Shown: in pieces, positions 62,776 to 64,000 of the stretch
Position numbering within the stretch: position 1 is the stretch's first letter
Layout of the letters: the number at the start of each line of letters is the position of its first letter
Source of the DNA: G963662655 sp963665015
GTDB lineage: Bacteria; Cloacimonadota; Cloacimonadia; Cloacimonadales; JAIOQZ01
NCBI GenBank assembly: GCA_963665015.2
Contig: CAXXSY010000003.1
Location: 1,178,001-1,242,000 of the forward strand
DNA: 64,000 nucleotides
Direction: 5' to 3'
Program-made: the position numbers and the translations under genes
The notes under the pieces: generated by a model
Seen by the model: only the letters and a program-made list of their open reading frames with translations
The model's database searches: none
What the model was told of the DNA's origin: nothing

Positions 62776-64000
62776 ATGAAAAAGACAATTATAACACTGA
62801 TAGCCGGAATTTTAGCCGTCTGCGGTTTCGCGCTGACGCTGCAAGAAGCGCGTGACCTGGCGATGGAAAACAATCCGGAACTGAAGGCCGAATACCACGC
62901 GATGAAGTCGTCGCAGTGGGACTACCGCAAGTCGTTCCTGTCGCTGTTCCCAAGCGCGAGCCTGAGCGGCAGCTATTTACGGTATGACGATGAGCAATCC
63001 ATGAATATGGGCACGAACCAGCAAACAGGCCAGCCGATGACATACGAATACGACGAGGCGAAAAGCTACTCGGTGACCGTCACGCAGCCGATCTTCAACG
63101 GCGGCAAGATATGGCTGGGATCGCGCATCAACCGCGACGCAGCAAAGATCGGCGAAAGCGCGTACGAGAGCAAGCGTCTGAGCGTGCTTCGCGAGACCGA
63201 ATCGAAGTTCTACACCGTGCTCGAAAATCAGGAGCTGGTGGAGATCGCCGCAAAAAGCCTGGAATCGGCGCGGCAGAATCTGGAACGGGCGGAGGTTCGC
63301 TACGAGACGGGTACGCTGTCGAGGGCGGACATCCTGAACATGCAGTCGGAGCTGGCGTCGAAGGAGCTTCAGTTCATCCAGATGGAGAACGTCCTGTCGC
63401 TCAGTCGCATCGATCTGGCGAACTACCTGCAACTCGACAAGGTCGATACGGTGGAGCCGATCGATTTCGAAGTGTACCAGGCGGAGATGGAAGAGGTTCA
63501 GGGCGTGCTGAGCGGTAATTTCGAGACGATCATCGACCGCGTGATCGAGAAGGGGCTTGCGGAAAACAAGTCGATCGAGATGGCGAAACGTCAAGTCTCG
63601 ATGAGCGAGAAATCGCTCTTGATGTCGGAGGGGAACTTCCTGCCGTCGATCAACCTTCAATACCAGAAGCAGTGGCAAGCGCTCGAGGACGAGGATTTCG
63701 AGGGCAAAGGTCAGATCATGCTGACGGCATCCGTGCCGATCTTCCCGCTGATCGACAACGGCTCCGGCGTGCTGGCCGCCAGGCACAACAACCGCAACGC
63801 CGAATACACCTACCGGTCCACCGAGGACGGTATCAAGACCGCGCTGCGCAGCGGCATCTACAATCTGGTGACAGCCGCCAAGTCGGTACGGGCATCGAAG
63901 CTGGCGCTCGAATTCGCGGAGGAGACCTATCAGCAAATGCAGGAGCGATTCCGCAGCGAGCTTATCACCACATCCGACCTGCTCGACAGCGAAGTGATGC
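62776..64000 (+). CDS. TolC-family outer-membrane efflux protein (3' part outside window)
   Basis: 408 codons seen from ATG 62776 to the edge, no stop. Signal peptide MKKTIITLIAGILAVCGFA; first TolC repeat begins LTLQEARDLAMENNPELKAE; long amphipathic helices (SVLRETESKFYTVLENQELV, ETGTLSRADILNMQSELA) and the second repeat (SIEMAKRQVSMSEKSLLM). Outer-membrane channel of a tripartite efflux or type I export system; membrane-fusion and pump genes are expected beyond the edge. Confidence 0.92.
   Translation, partial: MKKTIITLIAGILAVCGFALTLQEARDLAMENNPELKAEYHAMKSSQWDYRKSFLSLFPSASLSGSYLRYDDEQSMNMGTNQQTGQPMTYEYDEAKSYSVTVTQPIFNGGKIWLGSRINRDAAKIGESAYESKRLSVLRETESKFYTVLENQELVEIAAKSLESARQNLERAEVRYETGTLSRADILNMQSELASKELQFIQMENVLSLSRIDLANYLQLDKVDTVEPIDFEVYQAEMEEVQGVLSGNFETIIDRVIEKGLAENKSIEMAKRQVSMSEKSLLMSEGNFLPSINLQYQKQWQALEDEDFEGKGQIMLTASVPIFPLIDNGSGVLAARHNNRNAEYTYRSTEDGIKTALRSGIYNLVTAAKSVRASKLALEFAEETYQQMQERFRSELITTSDLLDSEVM

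Overview
The window (moderate GC, by eye a little over half) looks like a chromosomal segment of a Gram-negative anaerobe from an uncultured lineage of the Fibrobacterota-Chlorobiota-Bacteroidota neighbourhood (Cloacimonadota / Calditrichota / KSB1-like). The reasons are: five exported proteins end in the PNPFNP...W.G.D..G...SG.Y type C-terminal domain used for type IX-like secretion and sorting; outer-membrane proteins (OMP_b-brl, TolC) and LolC/E are present; and there is a soluble NuoEFG-type flavoprotein complex. The phylum is an inference. No tRNA, rRNA or CRISPR array was found.

Region 1 (1-10.5 kb, all minus strand): a partial lipoprotein, then a housekeeping block transcribed infC-rpmI-rplT-pheS-pheT-zapB-like-zapA-(6S-like RNA)-rny-ymdB-folD. 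It couples translation factors, Phe-tRNA charging, Z-ring assembly and RNA decay. infC seems to start at AUA behind a structured leader with a terminator. PheT carries an inserted helix-hairpin-helix module, and FolD lacks the usual catalytic Lys.

Region 2 (10.5-17 kb): an ABC-permease 3' remnant, a secreted subtilase, then a repeat-rich accessory island in which an IS1182-type transposase and a beta-barrel gene lie between two identical 88-bp direct repeats.

Region 3 (17-27.9 kb): a minus-strand NuoE/NuoF/NuoG-like operon whose large subunit contains an embedded GltD/NfnB-like FAD module, an ABC-F ATPase, a patatin, a cardiolipin synthase and a TM1266-like small protein.

Region 4 (27.9-53.3 kb): surface and secreted proteins (FG-GAP protein, gingipain-like C25 protein, M1 aminopeptidase, exported ferredoxin, FGE-like lipoprotein) interleaved with a LolC/E permease, a hybrid histidine kinase, glycogen phosphorylase-GalE, a repeat-bounded DUF559 gene, a CDF transporter-AhpD-like-endonuclease IV operon and a GH31 glucosidase.

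Region 5 (53.3-61.6 kb): a phosphate locus. phoB-phoR-sigma factor runs on plus and meets pstSCAB-phoU on minus. Both ends carry 11-bp-spaced TTAACA-type repeats that look like shared PhoB/PhoP boxes, and a six-unit palindrome array sits in front of phoB.

Region 6 (61.6-64 kb): REP-like hairpins, then a PadR regulator with a palindromic operator and the start of a TolC-type efflux operon cut by the window edge.
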